NCBI GenBank assembly: GCA_028817905.1
Contig: JAPPOR010000401.1
Span: 1-42,360, forward strand
Direction of reading: 5' to 3'
DNA length: 42,360 nucleotides
DNA from: Myxococcales bacterium
GTDB lineage: Bacteria > Myxococcota_A > Polyangia > Polyangiales > JAFGIB01
Shown: positions 35,245-42,360 of the stretch, piece by piece
How positions within the stretch are numbered: position 1 is the stretch's first letter
How the letters are laid out: the number at the start of each line of letters is the position of its first letter
Translations under genes and position numbers: made by a program
The notes under the pieces: model-generated
The model's database searches: none
Seen by the model: only the letters and a program-made list of their open reading frames with translations
What the model was told of the DNA's origin: nothing

Positions 35245-36755
35245 GCCGTTCAGCTCAACGGGACAGCTCAGGCCTCGACCTACAACGAGCCGATCGGTTG
35301 GCTGCTGCCATGTTGGGGATCAGCGCGGCCATCACCCTTGCCCTGGGCTACATTGCCTTCACCAACAGCGATTTTTTCGCCGACGACATGCTATCGCTGT
35401 TCGAGCTGCGGCGGGACGGGGTGGGCCGATTCCTGCAGAGCCCTGTCAACGTGCAGTGGGTGCCCCTGCACAGGCTGGCGACGTGGGCAATCGACAGGGC
35501 GTTCGGGCACCGCTTCGGAGCGGCGCTGTCGGTATCCCTGCTATTTCATGTCGCTGGACTCGCGATGCTCTATCGCGTTGTCAGGAGACTCACGAAAGCG
35601 CAACGGTCGGCCTCTGGGCGCGACCGGGACGGACTTGCCGAGCGAGTCGCACCGGCGATGCTCGTGCTGCTCTACGCGACTCATCTCTTCGTGGGGATCC
35701 AGCTACTGTGGTGGTCCTCTGGACTGCACCGCTTGCCATACGCCCTCGCGACGCTGGTTGCGATGGACCGCTGGCTAGAGTTTCGCGAGACCACGCGCAA
35801 GCGAGACGCAGTCTGGGTTGCGTTCGCCACCCTCGTGGCGGCCGGATTCTACGCAAAAGGCCCCCTCGTGGTCCCCCACGTGCTCGCACTCGAGGCCTGT
35901 CTGATTCGTCATACGCCGTCGGAGCGACGCCTGACCCATCTGAAGGCAGCAGCGGCTCTGATGGCGTGGGCTGGACTCGTCGGATGGCTCGGTCTGAGCC
36001 TTTCGGGGCAAACGTCGTTCGTCCAGGCCAACCTGTCCCTGATCGCTCAGATCGAGTGGGAGGCACTCAAAGTGCTGCTGGCCGGCTTTGTCGGACAAGC
36101 CGCGGGACTCTACGTTCCCCTCGCGAGCCGCGCGGGCTTCCTCGTTGTCGCTATCCTCGGGATCGCAGCAGGCGTGGCGAGTGTCCGACAGCGTCGGGAA
36201 CATGTGTGGAGCTGGGTTCTGATCGGGGTTGCGATCACGGCCAACACGGCAGTCCTGGCGCTCTCCAATCGCGGCGCGGTCTGGGGCGTCATGCTGGCTC
36301 ACGGGCATCGCTACTATCTCGATCACTTGGTGGTCCTGATCCCTCTGCTGGCGCTGGTGCTTCCCGACGCGCTCGGGAGATCCTCGAGCACACCTCGGCG
36401 ATGGATTGTATGCGCCGCAATCGTCATGTTTGCCAGCGCCTCGAACGTGGCAGGGCTCCACGGCCTGTTGCGGAGCCGATATGCACCCTTTGTGCAGACG
36501 CACGCGTTCTTCGAGCGCTTCGGCGACGAGCTCGCGCGAGTGCGGGCCACGGTACCGCGACCAGAGCGCGTGTTTCAGAACGGACGGATGCCGCGACCCC
36601 TTCTCGGCATCGCTCCCCAGTACAACAGCTGGAGCCATATGGCGATGGCCATGAACCTAGACCTGCAGTTCAGCCCACGAGGGAAGTGGCTGATCGAGCC
36701 AGACGGCTCGATCGTTAGAAAGGCAGCAAACGGCAGTCCACAGCAGCGGCGCTAG
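35241..36755 (+). CDS. Polytopic membrane protein, possible glycosyltransferase of the GT-C type
   Basis: The 504-residue protein (from the GTG at 35241, overlapping the previous stop; the track's 35178 lies inside that gene) has about ten hydrophobic helices. Examples are MLGISAAITLALGYIAFT, VAPAMLVLLYATHLFVGIQLLWW and YLDHLVVLIPLLALVLPDAL. After the first helix comes SDFFADDMLSLFELRR, with paired Asp residues in the first periplasmic loop as in GT-C glycosyltransferases that use lipid-linked sugars. The C-terminal ~100 residues are soluble. I recognise no exact family. It could equally be an uncharacterised membrane protein without sugar activity. The translational coupling to the metalloprotease gene suggests they act together. 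Confidence 0.6.
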   Translation: MSRSAQRDSSGLDLQRADRLAAAMLGISAAITLALGYIAFTNSDFFADDMLSLFELRRDGVGRFLQSPVNVQWVPLHRLATWAIDRAFGHRFGAALSVSLLFHVAGLAMLYRVVRRLTKAQRSASGRDRDGLAERVAPAMLVLLYATHLFVGIQLLWWSSGLHRLPYALATLVAMDRWLEFRETTRKRDAVWVAFATLVAAGFYAKGPLVVPHVLALEACLIRHTPSERRLTHLKAAAALMAWAGLVGWLGLSLSGQTSFVQANLSLIAQIEWEALKVLLAGFVGQAAGLYVPLASRAGFLVVAILGIAAGVASVRQRREHVWSWVLIGVAITANTAVLALSNRGAVWGVMLAHGHRYYLDHLVVLIPLLALVLPDALGRSSSTPRRWIVCAAIVMFASASNVAGLHGLLRSRYAPFVQTHAFFERFGDELARVRATVPRPERVFQNGRMPRPLLGIAPQYNSWSHMAMAMNLDLQFSPRGKWLIEPDGSIVRKAANGSPQQRR

Positions 36756-36783
36756 AAGATGCGGGACAGCCGCAGAACGTCGC

Positions 36784-36837
36784 GTGAAGCCGAGACTCTG
36801 CGGGATCCGATACGGAGTTGGTGAACGATCCGGGCTA
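36784..36837 (-). repeat. TAGCCCGGAT-family dispersed repeat, copy R4
   Basis: Read on the minus strand it begins TAGCCCGGATCGTTCACCAA and ends TCTCGGCTTCAC. It matches copy R5 (42307) at 43 of 54 positions by my count. It fills most of the 92-bp gap before the thiamine-binding-type gene and ends 10 bp from that start codon. Confidence 0.65.
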
Positions 36838-36847
36838 TGCTGCGCCC

Positions 36848-37168
36848 ATGCACGTAATTGCCGATTTCTGTGTGGTCCCCCTGGGGGTCGGGGTCTCCGT
36901 TTCCGAGTATGTGGCCGCGTGCCAGCGAGTCCTCCAGGAGGCCGGGCTTGAGCATCGCATGCACGCCTACGGGACCAACGTCGAGGGCGACTGGGACGCC
37001 GTCATGACCGCGCTGCGCACCTGCCACGAGTGCATCCACGGGATGGGGGCACCGCGTATCAGTACCTCGCTGCGCCTCGGAACCCGCACCGACCGCAGCC
37101 AGCACATGGAGGACAAGATGCGCAGCGTGGTAGAGGCGCTAGCCCGCATCCATCACCAAGGCACGTGA
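36848..37168 (+). CDS. MTH1187/YqgV family thiamine-binding-type protein, C-terminus supplied by a repeat
   Basis: The small protein MHVIADFCVVPLGVGVSVSEYV...HAYGTNVEGDWDAVMTALRTCHECIHGMGAPRISTSLRLGTRTD fits the MTH1187/YqgV family. These ferredoxin-like-fold proteins bind thiamine or related thiols and form tetramers. I begin it at ATG 36848; the track's 36818 start reads through repeat R4. The last residues, ARIHHQGT, and the TGA stop come from the left inverted repeat of the MITE-like element at 37140. The domain proper ends before it, so the protein may be functional with a foreign tail. Its leader DNA is also repeat-derived. Confidence 0.8.
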   Translation: MHVIADFCVVPLGVGVSVSEYVAACQRVLQEAGLEHRMHAYGTNVEGDWDAVMTALRTCHECIHGMGAPRISTSLRLGTRTDRSQHMEDKMRSVVEALARIHHQGT

Positions 37169-37298
37169 TGATCGTGCAAGTGATCGGCTTCGCAGCTGTC
37201 GCTGAGGGAGGGAATACTCGCTGTATTTTCGACTGAAGCGAAAGCCCCGCGGAGTCGAGCAGTTGTGCGAGGGCGCGTGATTTGGTGATAGATGCGGC
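37140..37298 (+). mobile_element. MITE-like element, copy 1
   Basis: A ~159-bp element begins TAGCCCGCATCCATCACCAA and ends TTGGTGATAGATGCGG; the ends are imperfect inverted repeats of up to 28 bp. The first 56 bp are identical to copy 2 at 42160. The rest is similar, with a 14-bp insertion (or a deletion in copy 2) near 37263 and a 1-bp indel. Inside, AATAC-TCGCT-GTATT and TTTCG-ACTGAAG-CGAAA can form small hairpins. There is no transposase. The left end overlaps the 3' end of the thiamine-binding-type gene. Confidence 0.7.
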
Positions 37299-37346
37299 GA
37301 TGCTCACGGCGCTAAGGCCTGTCGCCACGGTGGCTCGTCGAGTAAC

Positions 37347-38204
37347 ATGATGGGCATGCCCCAGGTGCTTGCTACGTGCGGTGGAGACGGGTGTCCCGTC
37401 TGCCGAGCACCGGTTCGGCCGCGAATCCATCTAGGGGCGTACACACTGTTCGCATGTGAGACGTGTAGTTGCTGGTGCAGCGACGCAGGCGCGAGAAATG
37501 TGCCCACCGGTTTCGATCCGGCCGACTACTTTGACAATGATGGGGCCGACCGCGCGCGCTGGCGCTCGCTGCTTTCGAACGTGGCCGAACAGGGGGAAAT
37601 GCCGCGCAAGATCCTCGACGTCGGGTGTGGAACGGGGGCCTTCCTGGAAGAAGCCGCCCACCAGGTTCCGTCGGCAGAGTTGACCGGTATCGAGCTCGAC
37701 CCTGAACGTGCAGCACTCGCTAGACGCCGCAACCCGGAGGCCCACGTGCGGCAAGGCGATGCCCTCAGGGTACTCAGCCAGATGGATGGGCGCTTCGACT
37801 TGATCACGCTGTGGGATGTGTTCGAACATGTATGCGACCCGCGCGCCCTGCTTCAGGCCCTCGCGACCCGACTGCGCGAGGGCGGGACCATCTTCATTCA
37901 GACCATCCATGAGTACTCGCTGGTGCCCACCCTCGGGCGCCTCAGCTATCGCCTGACGGGTGGTCGCTTGCGGACAGCGGCACGCCGCACCCACGAGGCC
38001 CATCACCTGGTGTTCTTCAGCCGAGCGGGGCTCGGGCTGCTCGCCGATGCGGCCAACCTTTCTATCACCCGCCGCTGGTACGACCGCTTGGCCCGTGCTC
38101 GCATGGACGGCCACCCCGTGGTGACCGCGGCGACCGCAGCCCTGCTGACCGCCGAAAACGCCATGGGCAACGGGCTGTTCATCAACCTGGTACTGCAATC
38201 GTAG
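37347..38204 (+). CDS. SAM-dependent methyltransferase with N-terminal zinc-ribbon
   Basis: This 285-residue class I methyltransferase has a small N-terminal cysteine cluster (CPVC at 16-19 and CETC at 37-40) likely to bind zinc. The SAM-binding motif ILDVGCGTGAFLEEA starts at residue 89, GIELDPERAALA is the second strand acidic residue region, and FDLITLWDVFEH is motif IV. This architecture, zinc ribbon plus methyltransferase plus EAHHLVFFSRAGL, is common in surface-polysaccharide and secondary-metabolite clusters (UbiE/type 11-12-like). The start could be 37347 or the ATGs 3 or 9 bp later. The substrate is unknown; the nearby glycosyltransferases suggest a sugar or lipid-linked glycan. Confidence 0.83.
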   Translation: MMGMPQVLATCGGDGCPVCRAPVRPRIHLGAYTLFACETCSCWCSDAGARNVPTGFDPADYFDNDGADRARWRSLLSNVAEQGEMPRKILDVGCGTGAFLEEAAHQVPSAELTGIELDPERAALARRRNPEAHVRQGDALRVLSQMDGRFDLITLWDVFEHVCDPRALLQALATRLREGGTIFIQTIHEYSLVPTLGRLSYRLTGGRLRTAARRTHEAHHLVFFSRAGLGLLADAANLSITRRWYDRLARARMDGHPVVTAATAALLTAENAMGNGLFINLVLQS

Positions 38205-38224
38205 GACAAGACGGGTGGCGTCGT

Positions 38225-40465
38225 TCAACGGGGATAGGCGTCCACGGCTACCTTCCCGGCGTTGCGTACCTGCTCCAACGTGACCTCGCAACGACCGATG
38301 GGGCCGTGGTCGGAAACCAGCGTCCAATAGGGCCCGGTCTCAACGAACTCCCCCGTGCGGTTGGTCTCAAGCGGAACGACGACCTCAAACGAACCGTCGC
38401 CTTCCGCGACCGCCCATGCGCGATAAGGCAAGTCATGGCCGCGAAACTTGAGGTTGATCCTGGCCTCGACAATCGCGCGGCCCGGAGCCTTGCCAGCAAG
38501 CCTCGCCCCCGCGACACGCTCGTAGGCCCACAGTGCTGGCAGGTAGAACGGAACGCCCTGAGCTCGCTCCTCCGAGGCCCAGCGAGGCGCGAACTGTGCA
38601 GCATGGCGAACGCCCCTGGATGCCACGCCGCTGCCCGCGAGCGCGGTGACCGCCATCGGAACCTGTCTCACAAAGTCGAGGTCCACCATTCCGCCGGCTG
38701 GCCCGCCCCTCAGAAGCGTACGCCTTTGAGGACCGAGACGTATTCCCTGATAGAAAGCGGCCCCCGTCACCAACCATCCCAGGTCGCGTGCCTCCATGAA
38801 GTGCAGCGCACGCGCAACATCGCCCGTCAACGCCCGCCGAACCTGGGCCACCCCATCGGCGCTGACCACGTAGAGAAAGCCATTTGCAACCACGCCAGCG
38901 CGTGCCGGCCACATCATGTGGTGGGCACGCCCCCAATCGACCAATACGCCTGCGCGTGTGCCGTCAGCACGCACGTGGTTGTGCTCGGACAGGTATGCGG
39001 AGGCCCCGGCGACTGCCTTGGGTCGGGGCTCGCTCTCCAATCGCATGCGCCCCCGTATCCCCTCATCTGCCAACCCTAGGGCCAGCGTGACAAGCAACAG
39101 CGCGGGACCGGGCATCCATGCCGGGCGCGGCATCCAGCGACCAAGAAGCTGATACACGCCCAAGGCGGACCAGACCACGAGCAGGGGAAACAGCGCGCGC
39201 ACGAAACGCTGCTGCATCATGGATAGCAGCAGCAGCCATCCTCCCATGGTAAGCATGGCGAGCGCCGCGCCGCGCGCGCGGCGCAGGGACCAGAATATCC
39301 CCGCGGGCAACAGCACCGGGCTCGCGTAGGCCAACGCGCCAAAGTGATAGACCGGCCAGGCGAGGCCCCTGGAAAGCAGCGGCTCAGCCTCATCCACGCC
39401 CTGCATCGACACGTTTGCGCGCAGCATATGACCGAAGACGGCCTTCTCGATCGGGTCGCGCAGGGTGTCCCAGGCGCCCAACCCAGCCAAGCCGAGGAGA
39501 AGTAGCCCACCGGCGGCCAGCGCCCGAGCACCCACGGCCCGCGGGTCGCTCCGCTCCGGCAACAGGCGCCAGGCAAGCCCGTGGCCGATTGTCAGCGCAA
39601 GCGCGACGGCCAACATGCAAAGGGGGTAGAGCAAAGAGGGGTACGCAAAGGCGAACCAGCGACCGTGAACGCGCAAACCCGGCAAGAACGTCCAGGCGAT
39701 CACCCCCGCGGCCACCCCGAACGCGAGGGCACCGGAGCCCACCCATTGAGGCGCGCTTGAGCGGCCGTGCAAGGCCCGGGCGAGCAGCACCAGCGCGACC
39801 GGGACGCTATAGAGAAGGCTGACGTTGAACAGGTACACGCCTGCCCACAACAGCGTCGCCCCCGAGAGTTCCCAGGCCAGTCCGGCGTGGCTCTGCCGCA
39901 GGCGAACCACAAGCCACAGCACAAGCGAGATCACAAGCGGGCCCTCGAGCACATGGTGATCGGTATTGCCCACCAGCGACATACGGACACCGATCGGGAC
40001 CATCCCCGCAAGCGCGGTCACGCCCAACAGGAGCCAGGCTCGGCCCGATGAGCGGTGGGACAGGGACGCACAAAGCGTACAGGTCAACCCGATCGTTACC
40101 AGGCCGAGGACCACCGGCACCCAGACGATCACGCCGGCGGCTCGCACCTCGTCGCCGGCGCAACCGAACAGCCAGGGCCACAGCGCAAGCAGCTGGTCAT
40201 AGCCCGGCGGCCAATGGCAATAGGCCCCTTCGGGCCAATACATGAGCGGGTCAAAAACCGGCGCATGCGGGAACTCCTGGGCGGTGCGCAGCGCGCGATG
40301 CAAATGATAGGCACCGTCTCCAGTCAGAGCAGTGGGGTAGTCGCCGACGAGCGCCGTACGGCTAGATGAGGCCCTCAGCCACAGGCCAGCCGCCAGTAGC
40401 GAAAACCCTCCAGCCCAGGTGGCCCCGAGCTGAAGCACCCTGTCAGGTGGCAACCTACCCCCCAC
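38225..40465 (-). CDS. STT3/PglB-like membrane oligosaccharyltransferase homologue
   Basis: The 746-residue protein has about 12 hydrophobic helices and a C-terminal soluble part. Three features recall the STT3/AglB/PglB family, which moves a glycan from a polyprenyl carrier to protein. They are [10 protein letters not shown] (Asp50, the first-loop acidic motif), [11 protein letters not shown] (168-175, like the DHHVAE segment) and [24 protein letters not shown] (the position of WWDYG, here VDWG). The loss of both Trp residues in that motif means acceptor recognition may differ or the protein may be another GT-C enzyme. The start is a GTG at 40465 without clear Shine-Dalgarno, so the N-terminus is tentative. 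It is divergent from the GT2 gene with only ~35 bp between. Confidence 0.72.
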   Translation of the reverse strand: MGGRLPPDRVLQLGATWAGGFSLLAAGLWLRASSSRTALVGDYPTALTGDGAYHLHRALRTAQEFPHAPVFDPLMYWPEGAYCHWPPGYDQLLALWPWLFGCAGDEVRAAGVIVWVPVVLGLVTIGLTCTLCASLSHRSSGRAWLLLGVTALAGMVPIGVRMSLVGNTDHHVLEGPLVISLVLWLVVRLRQSHAGLAWELSGATLLWAGVYLFNVSLLYSVPVALVLLARALHGRSSAPQWVGSGALAFGVAAGVIAWTFLPGLRVHGRWFAFAYPSLLYPLCMLAVALALTIGHGLAWRLLPERSDPRAVGARALAAGGLLLLGLAGLGAWDTLRDPIEKAVFGHMLRANVSMQGVDEAEPLLSRGLAWPVYHFGALAYASPVLLPAGIFWSLRRARGAALAMLTMGGWLLLLSMMQQRFVRALFPLLVVWSALGVYQLLGRWMPRPAWMPGPALLLVTLALGLADEGIRGRMRLESEPRPKAVAGASAYLSEHNHVRADGTRAGVLVDWGRAHHMMWPARAGVVANGFLYVVSADGVAQVRRALTGDVARALHFMEARDLGWLVTGAAFYQGIRLGPQRRTLLRGGPAGGMVDLDFVRQVPMAVTALAGSGVASRGVRHAAQFAPRWASEERAQGVPFYLPALWAYERVAGARLAGKAPGRAIVEARINLKFRGHDLPYRAWAVAEGDGSFEVVVPLETNRTGEFVETGPYWTLVSDHGPIGRCEVTLEQVRNAGKVAVDAYPR

Positions 40466-40500
40466 GTGACATACAATATTGGTGTACCAAGACGTTATTG

Positions 40501-41289
40501 GTGAACACCTTGAAGTGCTCCGTGCGGCTCTCGATTCTCATTCCAGCGTACCAGGAACAAGCCACCATCGCCGAGGTATTGCGGCGTGTAGCAGCAGTTC
40601 CGACGGAAGCCCACGGCTTCGACAAGGAGATCGTCGTCTGCGATGACGGCTCGACGGATGACACCCTGGCGATCGTCGATGCGGTCGCACGGGAGGTTCC
40701 CTGCATCACCGTCGTGAAGCATGACCGCAACCGTGGCAAGGGTGCCTCGATTCGCACATGCCTACGCGCGGCCACCGGTGACTACTGCCTGGTGCAGGAC
40801 GCCGATCTCGAATACGACGTAACTGACTACCCATCCATCCTCTCCGCACTGGCACAGGGTGCAGACGTCGTCTATGGGTCACGCTTCTTGCGCCGTCGGA
40901 TCCCGCAAGGGATGCAGCTGCCCAACTGGATCTGCAACCATATCCTGACCACCACCTCCAATCTGCTCTTCGGTACGCACATCACCGATGAAGCGACTTG
41001 CTTCAAGGCCTTCCGAACACCTCTGCTGCGTGACCTGAAGCTCGAGTGCGACAGCTTCGATTTCTGCCCTGAGGTCACCGCCAAGGTGGGTGCACGTGGC
41101 ATCGCGATTGTCGAGGTGCCGATCGGCTACCACGCACGCACCCACGCCGAGGGCAAGAAGATCCACTGGGTGCACGGCTTCCAGGCCCTGTGGGCGCTAT
41201 TGAAGTACCGGGCGATCACGTGGAGTGAACAGGCCACACCCCGCCTGCAGCCATCCTCCGACGCCGAAGTCATGAACGATCCGCGCTAG
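40501..41289 (+). CDS. GT2 family glycosyltransferase (polyprenyl-phosphate mannose/glucose synthase-like)
   Basis: Enzymes of this type move a sugar from a nucleotide donor to polyprenyl phosphate. The fold opens with [31 protein letters not shown] binds the nucleotide, [17 protein letters not shown] follows, and QDADLEYD holds the DxD metal motif. [13 protein letters not shown] and the later [14 protein letters not shown] are typical of Dpm1-like proteins. No C-terminal membrane helices are present. The start is not clear: GTG 40501 or GTG 40522, both without good Shine-Dalgarno. The track's 40366 start overlaps the divergent STT3-like gene. A DPM-like enzyme next to an STT3-like protein suggests it supplies the lipid-linked sugar. 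Confidence 0.85.
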   Translation: MNTLKCSVRLSILIPAYQEQATIAEVLRRVAAVPTEAHGFDKEIVVCDDGSTDDTLAIVDAVAREVPCITVVKHDRNRGKGASIRTCLRAATGDYCLVQDADLEYDVTDYPSILSALAQGADVVYGSRFLRRRIPQGMQLPNWICNHILTTTSNLLFGTHITDEATCFKAFRTPLLRDLKLECDSFDFCPEVTAKVGARGIAIVEVPIGYHARTHAEGKKIHWVHGFQALWALLKYRAITWSEQATPRLQPSSDAEVMNDPR

Positions 41290-41293
41290 CTAG

Positions 41294-42076
41294 CTAGCGG
41301 TCCCCCGTCCGCGGTGCCACAGGCCCGTGCATCTTGAGTGCTTGGTAGCTCGCGTGGTCGGTAGCGGCATCAACAGCCTCGCGTAGGGCGATGTCGTCCG
41401 GTTCCGTACGGCGCGCCTCGATCCCATCGCGCTCGGACCCGCTGGCCTGCCACTGTTCGACCATGGCAGTTGGCAGGGCTAGACCCAGAAAGTCGTAGAG
41501 TCTCTGGAGCTGCAGGCCCTGTCGATACAGCCCTTCATAGTCCAAGACGAAGACCGGGCGACCACGGCGCAGGTTCTCGAGGGTGTTGCGGTTCGCGGAG
41601 TTCCACTCCGCCATGGCCGCTTGCCAGCCACGCTCCACGGGCCAGTCTCGCCGCCCTGCCCCGCCTCTTCGGCGCGTTGCATCGGCCCGACGCTGGTACG
41701 ATAGCGCGACTGCGTAGGGCTCGCGCAGCATGTGGATCACTCGGCAATCCGGAAACCACCTGTCCAGGACGTCGTAGTATTCGGTCAGCCTTGGCAGTTT
41801 GTCGCCGATCCAGATCGCGTCATCGAAGTACGCCCAGGCCTGACGGTAGTATGGCTGGGGACGGGCGTGGTGGGAGTCCTCGGAACTGAACTCGAGGCAA
41901 AATCGCTGCTTCTCGAATAGCGCTGGTGTAAACGCCCCCGGCTGCTTGAGGCGCCAGGCGTAACGTTCACGACCCATCACGATGCGGCGATCGCACCGAA
42001 GGAAGTCGGCCATGGTCGTGGTCCCTGAGCGGGAACTTCCTGTGATGAACAGATGGCCCTTGGTGACGAGGTGCAT
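41294..42076 (-). CDS. Sulfotransferase family protein
   Basis: Sulfotransferases move sulfate from PAPS to a hydroxyl or amine. FITGSSRSGTTTMADFL (residues 10-26) is the 5'-phosphosulfate-binding loop, and CRVIHMLREPYAVALSY holds the 3'-phosphate-binding Arg. KLPRLTEYYDVLDRWFPD and FVLDYEGLYRQG also fit the bacterial Sulfotransfer_3-like group. I take the ATG at 42076 (260 residues) with AGGGAG upstream; the track's 42169 start adds 31 residues next to the MITE. The gene lies tail to tail with the GT2 gene, 4 bp apart. A sulfated glycan is a reasonable target, but none can be named. Confidence 0.87.
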   Translation of the reverse strand: MHLVTKGHLFITGSSRSGTTTMADFLRCDRRIVMGRERYAWRLKQPGAFTPALFEKQRFCLEFSSEDSHHARPQPYYRQAWAYFDDAIWIGDKLPRLTEYYDVLDRWFPDCRVIHMLREPYAVALSYQRRADATRRRGGAGRRDWPVERGWQAAMAEWNSANRNTLENLRRGRPVFVLDYEGLYRQGLQLQRLYDFLGLALPTAMVEQWQASGSERDGIEARRTEPDDIALREAVDAATDHASYQALKMHGPVAPRTGDR

Positions 42077-42159
42077 GCCCGGCTCCCTGGTCGTGCTGCT
42101 AGCCAGGGTGACACGAACGGCGGGGCGCGCCGAAGCTTGAAGAAGCGCCCAACGGGCCT

Positions 42160-42308
42160 TAGCCCGCATCCATCACCAAGGCACGTGATGATCGTGCAAG
42201 TGATCGGCTTCGCAGGGGTTTCGGTGAAGGAGGAATACTCGCAGTATCTTCGACTGAAGCGAAAGCCCTGCGGAGTCGAGCACGTGATTTGGTGATGTAT
42301 GCGGGTTA
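42160..42308 (+). mobile_element. MITE-like element, copy 2
   Basis: A ~149-bp copy of the element at 37140. The left end TAGCCCGCATCCATCACCAA and the complement of the right end (TAACCCGCATACATCACCAA) match at 24 of 28 positions by my count, both ending in CACGTG. It lies ~85 bp upstream of the sulfotransferase start and abuts repeat R5. A 35-codon frame (MIVQVIGFAGVSVKEE...) is open here but frameshifted in copy 1. Confidence 0.7.
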
Positions 42309-42360
42309 GCCCGGATTATTCATGAACTCTGCGTCGGATCGCGCAGGGATTCGGCTTCAC
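42307..42360 (+). repeat. TAGCCCGGAT-family dispersed repeat, copy R5 (runs off the edge)
   Basis: It begins TAGCCCGGATTATTCATGAA directly at the right end of MITE copy 2, sharing the bases TA. It matches R4 at about 80 percent over 54 bp and continues past the window end. Confidence 0.65.

Noticed and set aside
35456-36718. Plus-strand ORF of 420 residues
   Set aside because: It is a second frame of the membrane protein gene at 35241, which has the hydrophobic pattern; this frame is Arg-rich and soluble.
41281-41293. GCTAGCTAGC at the GT2/sulfotransferase junction as a regulatory palindrome
   Set aside because: It is very short and lies between two convergent stop codons; TAG-rich sequence is expected there.
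42187-42295. Small ORF MIVQVIGFAGVSVKEE in MITE copy 2 as a conserved peptide
   Set aside because: Copy 1 has a one-base indel that shifts the frame after nine residues, so it is not kept as a protein.

Overview
The window reads as an ordinary chromosomal stretch of a high-GC Gram-negative bacterium, most likely a member of the Myxococcota or a related deltaproteobacterial lineage. I infer this from several features together: an alternative complex III respiratory operon, a PilZ protein of the Myxococcus type, an AgmX/TonB-like protein, an S1-repeat protein with a long low-complexity arm, a prfB-lysS-lolCD-bamA-ompH gene order, and a DUF507-yicC-gmk block. No plasmid, phage or complete insertion sequence is visible, and I found no CRISPR array.

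Layout. (1) 1-4205, minus strand: the start of an alternative complex III operon (actA, actB, and actC cut by the left edge), with overlapping or nearly fused genes. (2) 4206-4805: a divergent 600-bp intergenic region. It holds a nested-stem RNA candidate and a terminator-like hairpin just ahead of serA. (3) 4806-8984: serA-hisZ-purA, a tightly packed biosynthetic operon for serine, histidine regulation and AMP. (4) 9208-12267: an acyl-CoA desaturase, ridA, exonuclease III and an enoyl-CoA hydratase. (5) 12514-16840, minus strand: tRNA-Val(CAC), a large S1-domain protein and an AgmX-like protein. (6) 17520-20774: PilZ, prfB with its programmed +1 frameshift, and lysS. (7) 20771-30117: an envelope biogenesis run containing a LolC/E-type permease, LolD, BamA, OmpH/Skp, a FabZ-like hotdog protein with a changed active site, a TolC-family protein and an MlaC-family lipid carrier. 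It is closed by a convergent Crp/Fnr regulator. (8) 31348-36755: DUF507, yicC, gmk, a secreted putative metalloprotease and a polytopic membrane protein, joined by stop/start overlaps. (9) 36848-42076: a thiamine-binding-type small protein, a methyltransferase, an STT3-like membrane glycosyltransferase divergent from a GT2 enzyme, and a sulfotransferase. This last part is a plausible surface-glycan or glycoprotein modification neighbourhood.

The least ordinary signals are non-coding. Two copies of a ~150-bp element (37140-37298 and 42160-42308) carry 28-bp imperfect terminal inverted repeats and look like a MITE. At least five copies of a second repeat begin TAGCCCGGAT (10132, 12350, 16975, 36837 on the minus strand, and 42307). 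Both families share the end sequence TAGCCCG, and both supply stop codons to neighbouring genes. I did not find a clearly new multi-gene system. The best candidates for undescribed biology are these repeats and the structured leader of serA. All family assignments come from reading motifs by eye; no database search was run.
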